A stretch of DNA of 64,000 nt from Castanea sativa (GCF_040712315.1 NC_134013.1:65496001-65560000); one strand, 5' to 3'; shown: positions 25,721 through 37,030, numbered from the stretch's first letter. Notes: generated by a model not told the origin, from the sequence alone. A program made the numbers and translations.

Positions 25721-26828
25721 GCATAATATGAATCTTATCCTAGTCAATGTCTTTATACTCTTCATCACATTGTCTATATCTTTCCTATATATTCAAATAA
25801 GATTCACCCAATTGCTATTTGCTAGTGTTTCTACCAAAATTGTGTTGTTACCTAAACCACTCCAACAAGTCCCTCTACAAGAATCAATGGGAGTGAAGAA
25901 GAAGCTAATGGCAGATGCTTTTCCAAAAGCTAAGGCTAGGTCTAAGTGCAGTCACGAGACTAGTCTAAAGCCAACATATATCTGAAAATTAAAAGAGCAA
26001 ATCAAGCTATTGATCCCAAAAATTGGAGATGGAGTTTATAGCATCATTGTAAGATAATGGATCTCCACTATTGGATACCAAAGCAAAGCAAACCTAACCA
26101 TACTTTCAGATTCATATCTTTGTTGTGCTGTATGAACTTGTTTCTATCTGCCTCTAGCAATTTGAATAAGGCTCTTATTTCTGCTGCTAGTGCTTCCATA
26201 GTCACCTTTATCAGTAGATGAACTATTTGCATCAAACTCTACCCTTTACTTCATTCTAATTCAACATGGAGATCTTTATCATATAAGGCATCTCTTCTAG
26301 TAACCTTTTCCTTCGAGATTGGATTTCAAAACCTGTGACCTCTAAACTTTCTCAAACCAAGAAATTTGCACTTTCTTGACTTTAAATGCAGTTTTATATG
26401 TTGTCCACTTTACACATGCACATGATCTTAAAAAATAAAAATAAAAAAACATATATTTTCAAACTCTACTAATCCACTGGTTTGTTTGACCAAACCTCTG
26501 GAGAAATTTTGAAATCGATGGTTTGTGATTGAGATGTTGACAATGAATGCTAGACCAAGGCCTAGGCCTAAGGCTCCCATTACTAAAAACGTCTTTATCC
26601 CTTTTATAAAAGGCTCCACCGTCCACCCCTATTATAAGAAGGCCCAAAATTTTATGATTGTAATGGTTTTGCATTATTTTTCCTATCCCAAACAATGCCT
26701 CCAAAATATTAGATTAAAAAAAACCCAACACAATTTTTTTTTTTTTTAGAAGAAAAAACCCAACAAAATTGAATCCCTAAATTGTTTGGAAAAAAAAAAT
26801 TATAACTCTGTCGAATCATTAATGATAA
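25721..26828. other. Intergenic DNA, no gene seen
   Basis: The ORF at 25728-25985 has a hydrophobic start but no recognised motif and may be the tail of the preceding decayed element. Overlapping opposite-strand ORFs at 26428-26749 are likely chance. Confidence 0.4.
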
Positions 26829-28036
26829 CTAGTAAGTTACTCGTGCAATGCACGGATAATATTGTAATATTTTATATAAGATGATTTTAGAGAATGTTGT
26901 ATATGTATTATAGTATAATTGTTATAAAACTTTATTAGTAATGAGTTCATCAAAAAATAAACAGTAATTATAAATTGCATACACGTATTCATTATAATTA
27001 TTCAATTGAAGTAATGAAAAAAAAAATTGGAGAAAAATTATAGACTAAAATTTCTTATAGAATGTGTCTTTCTCTCTCCTTAATTCTAAAACAAAATACA
27101 CATCTCAAACACCCACGGTTAATCACATCGTTTACAAAACCCACAAATTTACAACATCCGATGTTGACATTGAAATCGTAATCACCATTGTCGCTCAATA
27201 TAAAACGCAAACCCTCCTTCCTTGGTTGTAGGCAACTCAAACGGGGTAGGAGTAGATGAAGCAACAATGTTAGAGTTAGGTAAGTGTCATCGAAAAATTG
27301 AAGGTAAATGATATCATTTTTTGTCTATGTATATTTGCATACACATATTCATTATAATTATTCAATTGAAGTAATGAAAAAAAAAATTTGGAGAAAAATT
27401 ATAGAATAAAATTTCTTATAGAATCTTTCTTTCTCTCTCCTTAATTCTAAAACAAAATACACATCTCAAACACCCACGATTAATCACATCGTTTACAAAA
27501 CCCACAAATTTACAACATCTGACGTTGACATTGAAATCGTAATCGCCATTGTCATTCAATATAAAATGCAAACCCTCCTTCCTTGGTTGTAGGCCAACTC
27601 AAACGGGGGAGTAGATGACGCAACAATGTTAGAGTTAGAAAGTTTCGTCGAAAGATTGAAGGTAAATGACATCATTTTTTGTCTATGTGTATTTGACATG
27701 GGATAGCATGAAGGCAATAGGTAGGTATATATAAAGGGCTAGAAGTGCAAGAGGTGAAAAGAGTGAATTAAAATGCAAAGTGTTTTGTGTGTATGTGTGA
27801 GAGATGAAATGTCTTCAAACATTGAACCAAATAATACAAAGAATATCTTTTTTTAATTAGAAAATTTTTAAAACATTGAACCAAATAAAACCAAGAGTCA
27901 ATAATTAATTTGTTCTTATCTCTGATGTGAGTTAAGGTATTTCAATTCTCTTCATAGAGTGCGCCACATGGCAGAACCTCATACTCTCCCGTATGAGGTC
28001 TCTGCTTTTATGTATATATATTGATTGATATATTGA
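26829..28036 (-). mobile_element. Probable non-autonomous Helitron
   Basis: Read on the minus strand, the 3' end is CGTGCATTGCACG (5-bp stem hairpin), a short spacer, then CTAG followed by T, as expected at a Helitron terminus inserted between A and T. The 5' end begins TC after an A at 28036 (or about 28024) with TATATATACATAAAAGCAG downstream and a strong hairpin (CCTCATACGGGAGAGTATGAGG). No Rep/helicase is encoded. Inside is the 360-bp tandem duplication listed separately. Termini are weakly defined. Confidence 0.5.
26977..27694. repeat. Two-copy tandem repeat, period 360 bp
   Basis: Units 26977-27336 and 27337-27694 match closely from GCATACAC.TATTCATTATA through GTCTATGTGTATTT, with small indels. 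It lies inside the probable Helitron. Part of it reads on the minus strand as a protein-like frame with EGLRFILSDNGDYDFNVNI, perhaps a captured host fragment, not identified. Confidence 0.9.
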
Positions 28037-28299
28037 TGATTAATTTCTCTTAACATCGTGAGGCTTTAATTTTTGTAAATCAATTTCCTATATAGTAAAT
28101 TGTCAACATTAGCAACCTAATCTCCCACATGTCCACACACCAAAAAATATCTCTCTCAATTTCCTTTACAAAGTGACACAATTGGTTAGTTTCACATCAA
28201 CAACATAATAAATAAGTTCCTAATTTTTTTTAGTGATACAGTAGTTAGTACAAATTTTACTATATATGTCTTATAAATTTATAAAATATCTAAAATTTG

Positions 28300-28590
28300 A
28301 AGTATAGCATTTATTGTTGCTGCACTCCTATTAAGCTACTTCAATGTAGCATTTTGGTCGATTCAGTCCATTTCAGACTAATTCAATCCACTTTGGTACC
28401 ATTCAGTCCAGTTCACTCTATTTCGGTCCAATTCTGTATATTTCGGTCTACTTTAGTGTTCAGTATATTTCGGTCCAATTCGGTTAATTTCGTTCTACTT
28501 TGGTCAAATTCAGTTCATTTCGGTCCAGTTCGGTCATTTTATCCACTTCAGTCTACTTTGGTCCAATTCGATCCATTTTGAACAACTAAT
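28300..28590. repeat. Degenerate short-period TTCGGTCCA repeat, cluster 1
   Basis: Some 25 variants of TTCGGTCCA / TTCAGTCCA recur about every 10-12 bp. The same motif forms clusters at 47040-47150 and 47940-48615. The open frame at 28297-28581 results from the lack of stops in the repeat. Confidence 0.8.
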
Positions 28591-28895
28591 ACATCCATCG
28601 ATAAACAATACATGTATAAAAATTTCTATTAAAAAATTAGGATATGACACAAGTAAATAACATATTAACTAATTAATAAATATGTTAGTAAGATAATATA
28701 ATATGAGTTTGACATTAGTGTGGGTTAAGTTGTGACCATGGTTAGAACTATAGGGTTGTTTGGTAGCAGATTTCAAGTATCATTGTTCAAAAAGATGTGA
28801 AAACTATGATTTAAAAGGTTTTGTGAAAATACGAGTTTAAAGTATTCATAATGCAAAAAATGTGTTTAGTACCATGTTTCAAATAATATATTTTA

Positions 28896-29985
28896 GGGGA
28901 AATTACACCTTGCCCACTTGTGGTTTGCCCAAAAAACACTTTGCCTACTTGCAGTTTAAAAATTGACTCTTTACCCACTTAAGGTTAACTCTGTTTGTCT
29001 TCTGTTACCCACCTCTGTTAAAAATAGGGGTAATAGTTTTGTTACCCTTTTATGTCTCTCTCCTCTCAAAACATAAAAAACTAAATTATCAAGGGAAAAG
29101 AATATCTAAAAGCTAGGTTTTGTAAAAATTAAAACCTAACTTTTACATCTTCTTTTCATGTATCAACTTTTAAATCTTCTATTTAACACATTAAAAATTG
29201 AAATTATGCATCTTTATGGTGATGTTTTCCTGTTCCCAAAGTACAAATCCTTATTTGCTACTGCCCTTGGTTTTGGTAGCCAATTGTTCACTCTGTAAGG
29301 ATCTTTATATATATTGTTTAGATTCATGAAGCTTAGTTTATCACATCACTGTCCTAAATGCCCTCTTCATTCTTTGTTTGTATTTCTAGCATTGTCTTCA
29401 TTTTTATGCTTACATTGGTTGGTGTATTTTATCCATACAACCGAGGAGCTTTGTTTACTGCACTGGTAGTTATATATGCACTCATGTTTGGGATTGCAGG
29501 ATACACATAATCCTCTTTCTATTGTTAGCTTGAAGGAAAGAACTGGGTTAGTCTAGATGAATTCTTTCTGTGAATTTAGCTTAGGCCGTGGTGCTTCTTA
29601 GAGTAAGACCTGGTGAACTTAATTGATTTTTTTTTTTTTCCATTCTTTTGGTTTAGGTGAGGAAACACATAATTTCAATTTTTAATGTGTTAAAATAGAA
29701 GATCTAAAAGTTGATTCATGAAAAGATGTAAAAGTTAAGTTTTAATTTTTACAAAACCTAGTTTTTAGATCTTCTTTTCCCTTTATTTTTTAGTTTTTAT
29801 ATTTTGAGAGGAGAGAGACATAAAATGGTAAAAAAAAAAATACAAATTTACCCATGTTTTTAACAGAGGTGGGTAACAGAAGATAATTGGAGCTAACATC
29901 AGGTGGGTAAAGTGCCAATTTTTAAACCACAAGTAGGCAAAATGTTTTTCGGGCAAATCACAGGTAGACAAAATGTAATTTTCCC
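28896..29985. mobile_element. Pack-type TIR element with captured TM9SF gene fragment
   Basis: Terminal inverted repeats of about 313 and 318 bp (28896-29208 and 29668-29985) begin GGGGAAATTACACCTTGCCC and, on the other strand, GGGAAAATTACATTTTGTCT. Such long, GGGAAATTAC-starting repeats are common in Mutator-like plant elements; I found no clear target duplication. The interior holds no transposase but two host exons and an intron of a TM9SF gene (listed separately). A single arm of the same family lies at 32100-32345. The right edge abuts sequence matching intron 2 of the aspartyl protease paralogue, so it sits in the decayed intron of copy 1. Confidence 0.8.
29212..29549 (+). pseudogene. 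Captured TM9SF (nonaspanin) gene fragment
   Basis: Exon a (to 29294) encodes YGDVFLFPKYKSLF then ATALGFGSQLFTL; a 95-bp intron with GT and AG borders (29295-29389) follows; exon b encodes IVFIFMLTLVGVFYPYN, RGALFTALVVIYAL, FGIAGYT, stop, SSFYC, stop, LEGKNWV. Joined across the intron this matches the transmembrane core of plant endomembrane TM9SF/TMN proteins (HGDVF...GSGTQLFTL...YPYNRGALFTALVVIYALTSGIAGYT pattern). Two stops (29508-29510, 29526-29528) and the missing rest of the gene make it non-functional as TM9SF. The retained intron shows capture at the DNA level, not through mRNA. Confidence 0.85.
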
Positions 29986-30268
29986 AAAAAAAAATAAAAA
30001 AGATTATTTAGAGACTAAGGATAATGTCATACATACACCTTTTTCTTCTGTTATTGATGCTATAGAATTTCAACCTATGAAGTCTATTTCAAAATAATAG
30101 TCTTTTATCATCGTCCAAGATATCAATTAGTTTTTGGTGTATGCGGGGTTCGAACCACGTATCTCTTATTTGACAACAAAAATCTTTAACAAATGAAATT
30201 AAGCAATAGTAAACTTGTGAATTTGGTACTATAACTTGATTATTTTTTACATTTTATTTGCACTGCAG

Positions 30269-31129
30269 GAAGGCCACGAAAATGCTCCACCAATTCACAA
30301 TGCGCATACAATGAACACTATGATGACAAGTCATATACAGTTGGATATTTCAGCAAAGAGAGGCTAACCATAACATCAGATGTGGTGAGCAATTTCATAT
30401 TTGGTTGTGGCCAAACCAATGAAGGCCTCTTTGGAGGCATTGATGGGTTGCTAGGCCTCGGTCGCGGCCAAGTTTCCCTTGTACAACAAGCCGCACAAAA
30501 GTACAAGAAGTTTTTCTCATATTGTCTTCCTTCCACAATTAGCTCAACAGGATATCTTACTTTGGGAAAAAGCAGTGAACTTTCGAGTTCACTAAAGTTC
30601 ACACTTATGGTAATGCTTTCTCTAGGGCAATCATTCTGTGGCCTCAACTTGATTGGAAAAAGTGTGGGTGGGCTAAAATTATCGATTCCCACATCGGGTT
30701 TTTCAACTATGGGTACTATAATTGACTCTGGGACAGGCGGTACACATTTGCCTCCTACAGCATACAACGCATTGCGAACAACATTTCGAAAAATGATGCA
30801 TAATTGTCCCATGACATGCTCAAGTATGCCACTATTTGATACATGCTATGACCTTAGCAAGAGCCAATCTGTTTCAATTACGCGCATAAACTTTTTTTTT
30901 TTTCAATGGTGATGTGAGCGTGGATTTGGAGAAAGTGGGAGTACTTGTCATGTTGAGCCAAACAAAAGCTCATTTGGCCTTTTCTGGAAATAGTAATCCA
31001 AGCGACGTTGCCATTTTTGGGAATGAACAACAGAAAGAATTAGAGGTGGTGTATGATGTTGTTGGAGGGAGAATTAAGTTTCGTCCTGGTGGTTGTAGCT
31101 CATGGACTTATAGTAATATAATAAAGTGA
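30269..31129 (+). pseudogene. Aspartyl protease copy 1, orphan last exon
   Basis: Corresponds to exon 3 of the nepenthesin-type gene at 37078-42676. It starts after a TTTGCACTGCAG acceptor, with matching intron sequence upstream to about 29990. Recognisable are NFIFGCGQTNEGLFGG, GLLGLGRGQVSLVQQAAQ, FFSYCLPSTISS and IIDSGT, the second active-site motif. Exons 1 and 2, including the first DTGS motif, are absent from the upstream 6 kb. A 13-T run at about 30889-30901 shifts the frame relative to copy 2, stopping at 30912; the remainder continues in another frame to 31129. It is a pseudogene. Confidence 0.88.
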
Positions 31130-31345
31130 GCCAGTAATAGAGTAATGAGAAGGAATTTTGTATCAAATAATACTATATTAGGGATATCAAAATTCAGTAA
31201 ATGTGAAACATGTCAACAAAAAATACTCACTAATAAATGAAAGATATGTGTTAATGGATAATTATTTTTGTACACATGTCTCTTGTTTATTGAATTTTAA
31301 TACGGATAACGCAGTACCATTTTATATAAGCTGCTTTTTCAAAAG

Positions 31346-31527
31346 GAATAAATCTTGTGCCAAATAAAATAGCACAACAAATGTCATAACTCGCCCATGT
31401 GGCGAGTTATGATTGGTGAAGGGGTGGTAGTGGGTCTATGTGGGGACACCCCTCCACCAACTACAACTCGCCACATGAACGAGTTGTGACATTTGTTGTG
31501 CCATTTTATGAGGCACTAAACTTATTC
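31346..31527. mobile_element. MULE-type MITE, family B copy 1
   Basis: Ends GAATAAATCTTGTGCC and, on the other strand, GAATAAGTTTAGTGCC form inverted repeats continuing through AGCACAACAAATGTCA and AACTCG. Flanks TTTCAAAAG and TTTCCAAAG are a 9-bp duplication with one mismatch, as in Mutator-like elements. It lies 3' of aspartyl protease copy 1. A related element sits near copy 2 at a different position. Confidence 0.75.
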
Positions 31528-32099
31528 TTTCCAAAGAGAGAGAACTTAAATATTAGCTCGTAGTGAAAATTACTATGGATTAGGATATAATAAATAAATC
31601 CATTGATAAAACCAATGGAAATGTTAAATGAAGGTCATTGGAGATAATTAACTCGGATGTACCGTAATTACCAAAAGTTCTTTTTGGACCTTTTGAAATA
31701 AGGATAGTGATTTAGAAATTTGAAAAATCCTAGTTAAATTCTCAATGTTTGTTTAAAATAAAAGTTGAGTGAGATTAGGGGAAATGAAATCTATGTCAGA
31801 ACTCCTCAAGATCCTCTTCATTTATATAATGAAATTTTAGTCTTAATATGGGTAAAAGTGAATATGGTGGTAAGTTTTTTTTTTTTACTGAGGTTGTGTT
31901 AAGTTATTTAAAATTTTATTTCACCATAGAATGAATAATGATAACTGATTTTAGGTTAGAATATACTAGTAACTTAGCTTAAAATTCTTAAAATCCCAAT
32001 GATTCATGTTTAAATGAATTATTTAATTATTGTTATGTCACTAAAATCTTACATGGATAAAAGAAAATAGTTCTAATAAATATTTGTTTATAAATGTTG

Positions 32100-32345
32100 G
32101 GGGAAATTACAGTAAACTCACATGTGGTTTGGTCCGTTTGCACTTTGCCTACCAGTGATTTAAAACTTAACACTTTGCCAATTTGAGATTACATTTGTTA
32201 TGGCTCTGTTACTCACCTCAGTTAAAAATAATGGTAAGTATGTAATTTTACTCTCTTTTTATGTCTCTCTCCTCCCAAAACAAAAAATTATACTAAAAAA
32301 CAAGAGAAAGAAGATCTAAAGGTTAGGGTTTTGTTGTAAAAATTA
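32100..32345. mobile_element. Single arm of the Pack-type TIR family
   Basis: GGGGGAAATTACAGTAAACT, CACTTTGCCTACCAGTGATT, CTCTGTTACTCACCTC and TTTTATGTCTCTCTCCTCCC parallel the left repeat of the element at 28896-29985 in order and spacing. No matching right arm is evident nearby. It interrupts 3' sequence shared by aspartyl protease copies 1 and 2 (break just after TTTATAAATGTTG). Confidence 0.6.
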
Positions 32346-34357
32346 TGAACAAACATCAACTTTTTTTCCATATCATTAGCCTATTCCAGTTTCTGAGTAG
32401 CAAACCTTGAGTCTACGAGGGATTCCTAAATTCACGAGATAAACTAGAATCCACCAAAGAAAAGTTTAAGAAAACTCTGTAATTTTATTAATAATATATA
32501 TTTTGCCTCTGACGGCTACAAAACATATAAATACTGAGAAAAAACGTTTGAACCCCTAATTTACACTAATTACACGATTAAATGACAAAATACCGAAATT
32601 TACCAAAAATGAAAAAATTGGGTTAAATGCATAATCATAAAATACTGACCTTAAAGGTCATTCCAAAACAAGTGAAACCTTATTCTAACTTTTGAGTAAA
32701 AATTTATTAAGGAAACATAAATTACTATAAATGGCAAAATCGCAGTTTTCAGACCCTAAATGAAGGATATCGCCATTTTCAAGAAATACCTCGTGACATT
32801 TTTAAAACTATTGCTTAGAAGGCCGTTTTGCTTTAGCCTACCAAATTTCATGCGATTCTAACTCTGTTGCTCAAATGATTTTTACTAGTGCTTTTTTGCC
32901 TTGTGCAATTTGAAGCGCACTTGAAAGTTGAGAATGGTCATGACGGTCTATTCTACATCAAAAATTGACTACAAGTTGACTAAAAATTGAAACTAATAGG
33001 GACCAAAATGATGGCTACCAAAGATGTAGTAGGTACAAAATTGACAATAACTCTAAAATATAAGGATCAAAATGGTATTTTTACATAAAATTTATTACAA
33101 ACTAATATGTCACCAATTACCAAAAGAATAATTTAAACATTTATTTACGGGAATTGTTAACAAACATTTAGAAACATTTTATGAAAAAATGATAAAGCAA
33201 TTAACATGACCCTTAATTTATCAAGCGATTCAAATCCACCAATTATATTAATCATCATGTCAATTTATAAGTTTTATATCGTTAAAATTTCTTGAACCTT
33301 TTGATATTTTCCTTGAAAAGTCATACATGCTTGTATCCAAGAGATAATGTCACATAGAAAGGAACAAAGCGAGAACACGCGTGGGTGACTCTATGAGTGC
33401 CAGCCAGCCGAAGTAATGGATGTACTCTTTTGTATGGCTAAACATAATGACCTTACTCAAAAGAAACAGAACAAAAACAAAATTAAAATAATGCCAATGA
33501 TGACTTGACTTGACTGAGTTATGGCTTAATGGATGTCGTTCACAAACGCAAATGTCAGGCGGCGGATTTAAGGTATTCATATAAAACAATCTGACTTTGT
33601 ACAAAAGGAAAAAAACAATTATGGCATAATTATTTTTAAACTAGCATATGTTTCGGCTACCATAAAAATTATATATATATATATATATATTGAATACCCT
33701 AACTTGAAAATCCAAAATTTTGGGTTCAACCAAAATAATTTTCACACCCAAATATAATTCTTAACCCTTAAAAATGCAAATAACAACAATAAAAAATTAG
33801 TCCAATAAGATTAGACCAGCAAACGAAAACAAATAAACAAAATATTCAACAAAAAATTTATTAAAAAAAATAGTACCAAGAGAGATATTGTGGCCATGAT
33901 TTCTCCTTAGTGGCACTACCTGCAACTTTGCCTCTCTGTCTCTCTCTCTCATCATTTTTAGACTCACTTTATTACTCTCATTTCAGTATTCTCAATTCTT
34001 ACTTTTTCTCTCATCAATCCCTTTTTGCTCTTTCATTTTGTTAATAAAAGAAAATTATAAAACTTCATATATTTGCATGTTTTTTTTTTTGTTGTGATAT
34101 CGATATATTCAAGTTTGCTTTTTGTTAGATTTTTTTATAATTAAAGTTTCTTAATGACTACCAAAAAAATTCCTAAAGCTACCACTATGTAATTATATTA
34201 TTTTGTTAAAAACATGTCTTGGCACCCCTTCTCCAACCATTTTTTTCCCATATTTTTTTAATTAAGATAGGAGACATTTGAAAAGTCAAATTCTCCCTCA
34301 TAAAAACACAGTTTTTGATTTCTAGATTTTGGTCTTATCTTTAGTATAATCCTACCA
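32346..34357. other. Intergenic DNA, no gene seen
   Basis: AT-rich sequence with an AT microsatellite near 33669-33692. LTR-like non-coding stretches may be present around 32380-33080, but no termini could be fixed. The minus-strand ORF at 33350-33604 is not recognised. Confidence 0.4.
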
Positions 34358-34510
34358 CCACACACCCTTGGTGCAATGGTCTCTCTACAAGTATAAGTGC
34401 TTGTGGGCTGTAGAAGGTAAGGGTCAAGGTTCAAGTCTCCAAGAAAGAGATTCACACATATATACACTTAGATTAAGCTAGATTGGAATTTTATCTTGTA
34501 TAAAAGAAAT
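34358..34510 (+). mobile_element. tRNA-derived SINE, best-preserved copy
   Basis: Contains a box-A-like TTGGTGCAATGG (34368-34379), a box-B-like GGTTCAAGTCTCC (34428-34440), a tRNA-unrelated body ending ATTTTATCTTGTATAAAA and an A-rich (AAAT)n-like tail. That is the architecture of plant Pol III SINEs. Related copies on the minus strand lie at 6265, 15695, 35985/36825 and 39745. Confidence 0.75.
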
Positions 34511-35380
34511 AAATAAATAAAATTATAATCCTCAAATTTTTATGACTTTCATTTTGATCCTTGTATTTCTCTAAACCTGTTGTCGTTCCTACCATCATAT
34601 TATTATTATTATTTAAATGTTATTTTTAAACTAGCAGTGTAGTCCATTAGCCATTTTGGCATTTTCTGTAAGCAAGATAACAACAATGACTAGAATGATA
34701 GCAAATTTAAAAATATAAAGACCAAAATGAACGCTATGAAAACTTGAGGACATGTTTTAGCCCAGAAATTATTTTCTGTGATTATGGGCAAATTGAAGAA
34801 TGCTACAGACAAAACAATTTTTATAATATTTTTCACAATTATTGAACTGACGAGTTTTTATTAATTCTCATATGAGCTCACCACTGATATGACTTTTTTA
34901 TATACCAATAATAACTTGTCACCTTAAAGATTGTAAAAAAATTTATGAATTTTTTTTTTTTTTGTTCTTCTAGGTATATCCGGGCCGGCTGTTAAAGATG
35001 CATTGATGTTATGTAAAATAAATTGGAGGTCAGTGCATATTTGCAATAAAAGTAAAAAACTTGGCTTACAGACCAAGTATGATTGGGCTTGGACTTGGGT
35101 CTTGACTGTTGTGCTTGAATATCTATAAAAACTAAAAAGTGAAAATTATATGTCCACAATATCTAAAGGTTGGCTAACCCTTATGTATTTCTACGTATTT
35201 CTTTCTCTCTCTTTCTTTATTATTTTTTTTAAAATTTTTGTCTTTAATGATAAAAAAGTTGAAACTTAATTTCTTATTTCAAATCATTAGATTGAGTTAA
35301 GATGAGATTCTAATTATCTTGATTTTATCATTTATGTGCAAATGAGATGCTATAATATTTTAGAAGGTTATTGAGTTCAA

Positions 35381-35417
<37 letters not shown>

Positions 35418-35755
35418 GAATCAGGCTAACTGGAAAAGGTGAAGATATTTTTATTTTTTTGTGTTTCTTTGCTTCAAAAAAAACTGTATTGGTCAATTTA
35501 ATATGCATTATGTGATTATAAACTTTTAATGCATTTGAGATTTGCTTAACGTTTGTTATGTGGACTATTGGAGACCACATGTTGGTGACTGTGCAGGTAC
35601 CATATTGAGATAATGACAGAAACAAAAACACGAAAATATAAAGATTGTGAAGATAACCATATATTCTAAATACCAAATTTACATTGAGGATGATTTATTT
35701 ATTTATTTATTAAATAAGTTTAACATGAGAAAGCCTAAATATATAGGCTTAGAGT
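34511..35755. other. Intergenic DNA, no gene seen
   Basis: Includes a degenerate MITE-like stretch around 34795-34970 (CAATTTTTATAATATTTTTCAC near the left and GATTGTAAAAAAATT near the right) and five tandem TTGAGAG units at about 35382-35416. The minus-strand ORF at 35377-35676 is not recognised. Confidence 0.4.
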
Positions 35756-35830
35756 TTTTTTTTTTTTTTTAATCTAAGGTAGAATTCACTTTAACATAAT
35801 CTAAAAAGCAAGACTTAAGTATAGTACGTA

Positions 35831-35962
35831 GGTGCTATTCTTTAAGTTTCTCTCTTAAGATTCTGTCATGTGACTTTTTTATCATAAATGGAAGTATATT
35901 TTTTTTTAAAGTTAAATAGTCACATGACAGAATCTTAAGAGGGAAACTTAAGAAACAACATC
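35831..35962. repeat. Short inverted-repeat MITE
   Basis: GTGCTATTCTTTAAGTTTCT...AAGATTCTGTCATGTGACT is mirrored by AGTCACATGACAGAATCTTA...GAAACTTAAGAAACAACAT, giving about 45-bp arms around an AT-rich loop. Flanking TA dinucleotides could be a target duplication. No coding capacity. Confidence 0.7.
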
Positions 35963-35984
35963 TAAGGTATTTTACATAAGTTTC

Positions 35985-36586
35985 GTCCTAATCTAAATGT
36001 ATATGTGTATGAAGTTTTCTCCTAAAAACTTGAACCTTAGCTCTTACCTTCTCTCCTCTCACCCCCAAGGGTGCAGCTATAGCAAGGCCAAAAAATTTTA
36101 AAATTATTTTATATTATGTGTAAGTATTAAAAATCTTTAAATATTTATCTACAAAAATAGAAGTTGGCCCCCCCAAATGTTTGAGTTAATCCAATGATGC
36201 TCTTAAAAACCAATAGAATTTGTCAATTAGTCTAGTAGTTATTGGTCCAATGATGCTCTTACCTTCCCTCCTCTCACTCCCGGGGTGGAGCTATAGCTGG
36301 CTCCTCCAAAATTTTAAAAAATTATTTTATATTATGTGTAAGTATTAAAAATCTTTAAATATTTAGTTACAAAAATAGAAGTTGGCTCCCCCAAATATTT
36401 GAGTTAATCCAATGATGCTTTTAAAAGCCAATAGAATTTGTTAATTGGTCTAGTAGTTATTGAGATAATGTAGTTTTTGTTTTCTTTAATTCGTTTTTTT
36501 ATACATGTTAAATATTAAACTAGACAACTTTTGTATAGTATTAGAGTTAAAAAAATGATAAGTTCCCTTAAAAAATTATCTTGTGA

Positions 36587-36625
<39 letters not shown>

Positions 36626-36935
36626 CGCGCGCACGCGTGAAAGTTGTTAATTTTATATACAATATATTTATAAATTATGATCTACTCTAGTATCATAAAA
36701 ATATTAATGTTTATATTTGTGTATATGCGTTTACGCATGTGTATGATGATTTATCTTAACTCGAGACTAATATATTAGTAGCAAAATTTGGTCTCCTAAA
36801 CAAAAAATCCTAGCTTCGCCCCTGCTCACCTCACACAATAACTTATACTTATAGAGTGATTCAAATCTTTACTCTTCACACCCTACAAGTATTTATACTT
36901 ATATGGTGACCATTACACTAATTTGCACGGTGGTC
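35985..36935 (-). mobile_element. SINE split by a hAT-like element
   Basis: The 3' half of the minus-oriented SINE lies at about 35985-36065 (CTAATCTAAATGTATATGTG, AAACTTGAACCTTAGCTCTT), and the 5' half resumes at 36825 (CTCACCTCACACAATAACTT, ATACTTATAGAGTG) to about 36935. The intervening 759 bp is the hAT-like element. Confidence 0.6.
36066..36824. mobile_element. Non-autonomous hAT-like element inside a SINE
   Basis: Termini CAAGGGTGCAGCTA and TAGCTTCGCCCCTG form CA-GGG-G-AGCTA-type inverted repeats. Flanks CTCACCCC and CTCACCTC are an 8-bp duplication with one mismatch. Inside, a direct repeat of period 215 bp (from 36041 and 36256) includes a piece of SINE flank (CTCTTACCTTC), so the insertion junction itself was later duplicated in tandem. 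A (TG)n/(GC)n tract is near 36601-36632. Confidence 0.65.
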
Positions 36936-37030
36936 ATAAAGCAGTGTTAAAGTCATATAATTCAGTAAAAAGCCAAATAGTTTAACCGACTAAAACTTAG
37001 CAGTAGCAGAATACAAACAGGCGAAACCAC

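Noticed and set aside
26977..27694. A CRISPR-like or satellite array
   Set aside because: Only two units of 360 bp with no spacers; a simple tandem duplication in a plant genome.
29903..30097. ORF at the right edge of the Pack-type element
   Set aside because: It crosses from the terminal repeat into intron-like sequence and has no conserved residues.
34358..34445. A possible functional tRNA gene (box A and box B present)
   Set aside because: No cloverleaf or anticodon stem can be drawn, spacing and 3' extension fit a SINE, and other copies have the same non-tRNA tail.
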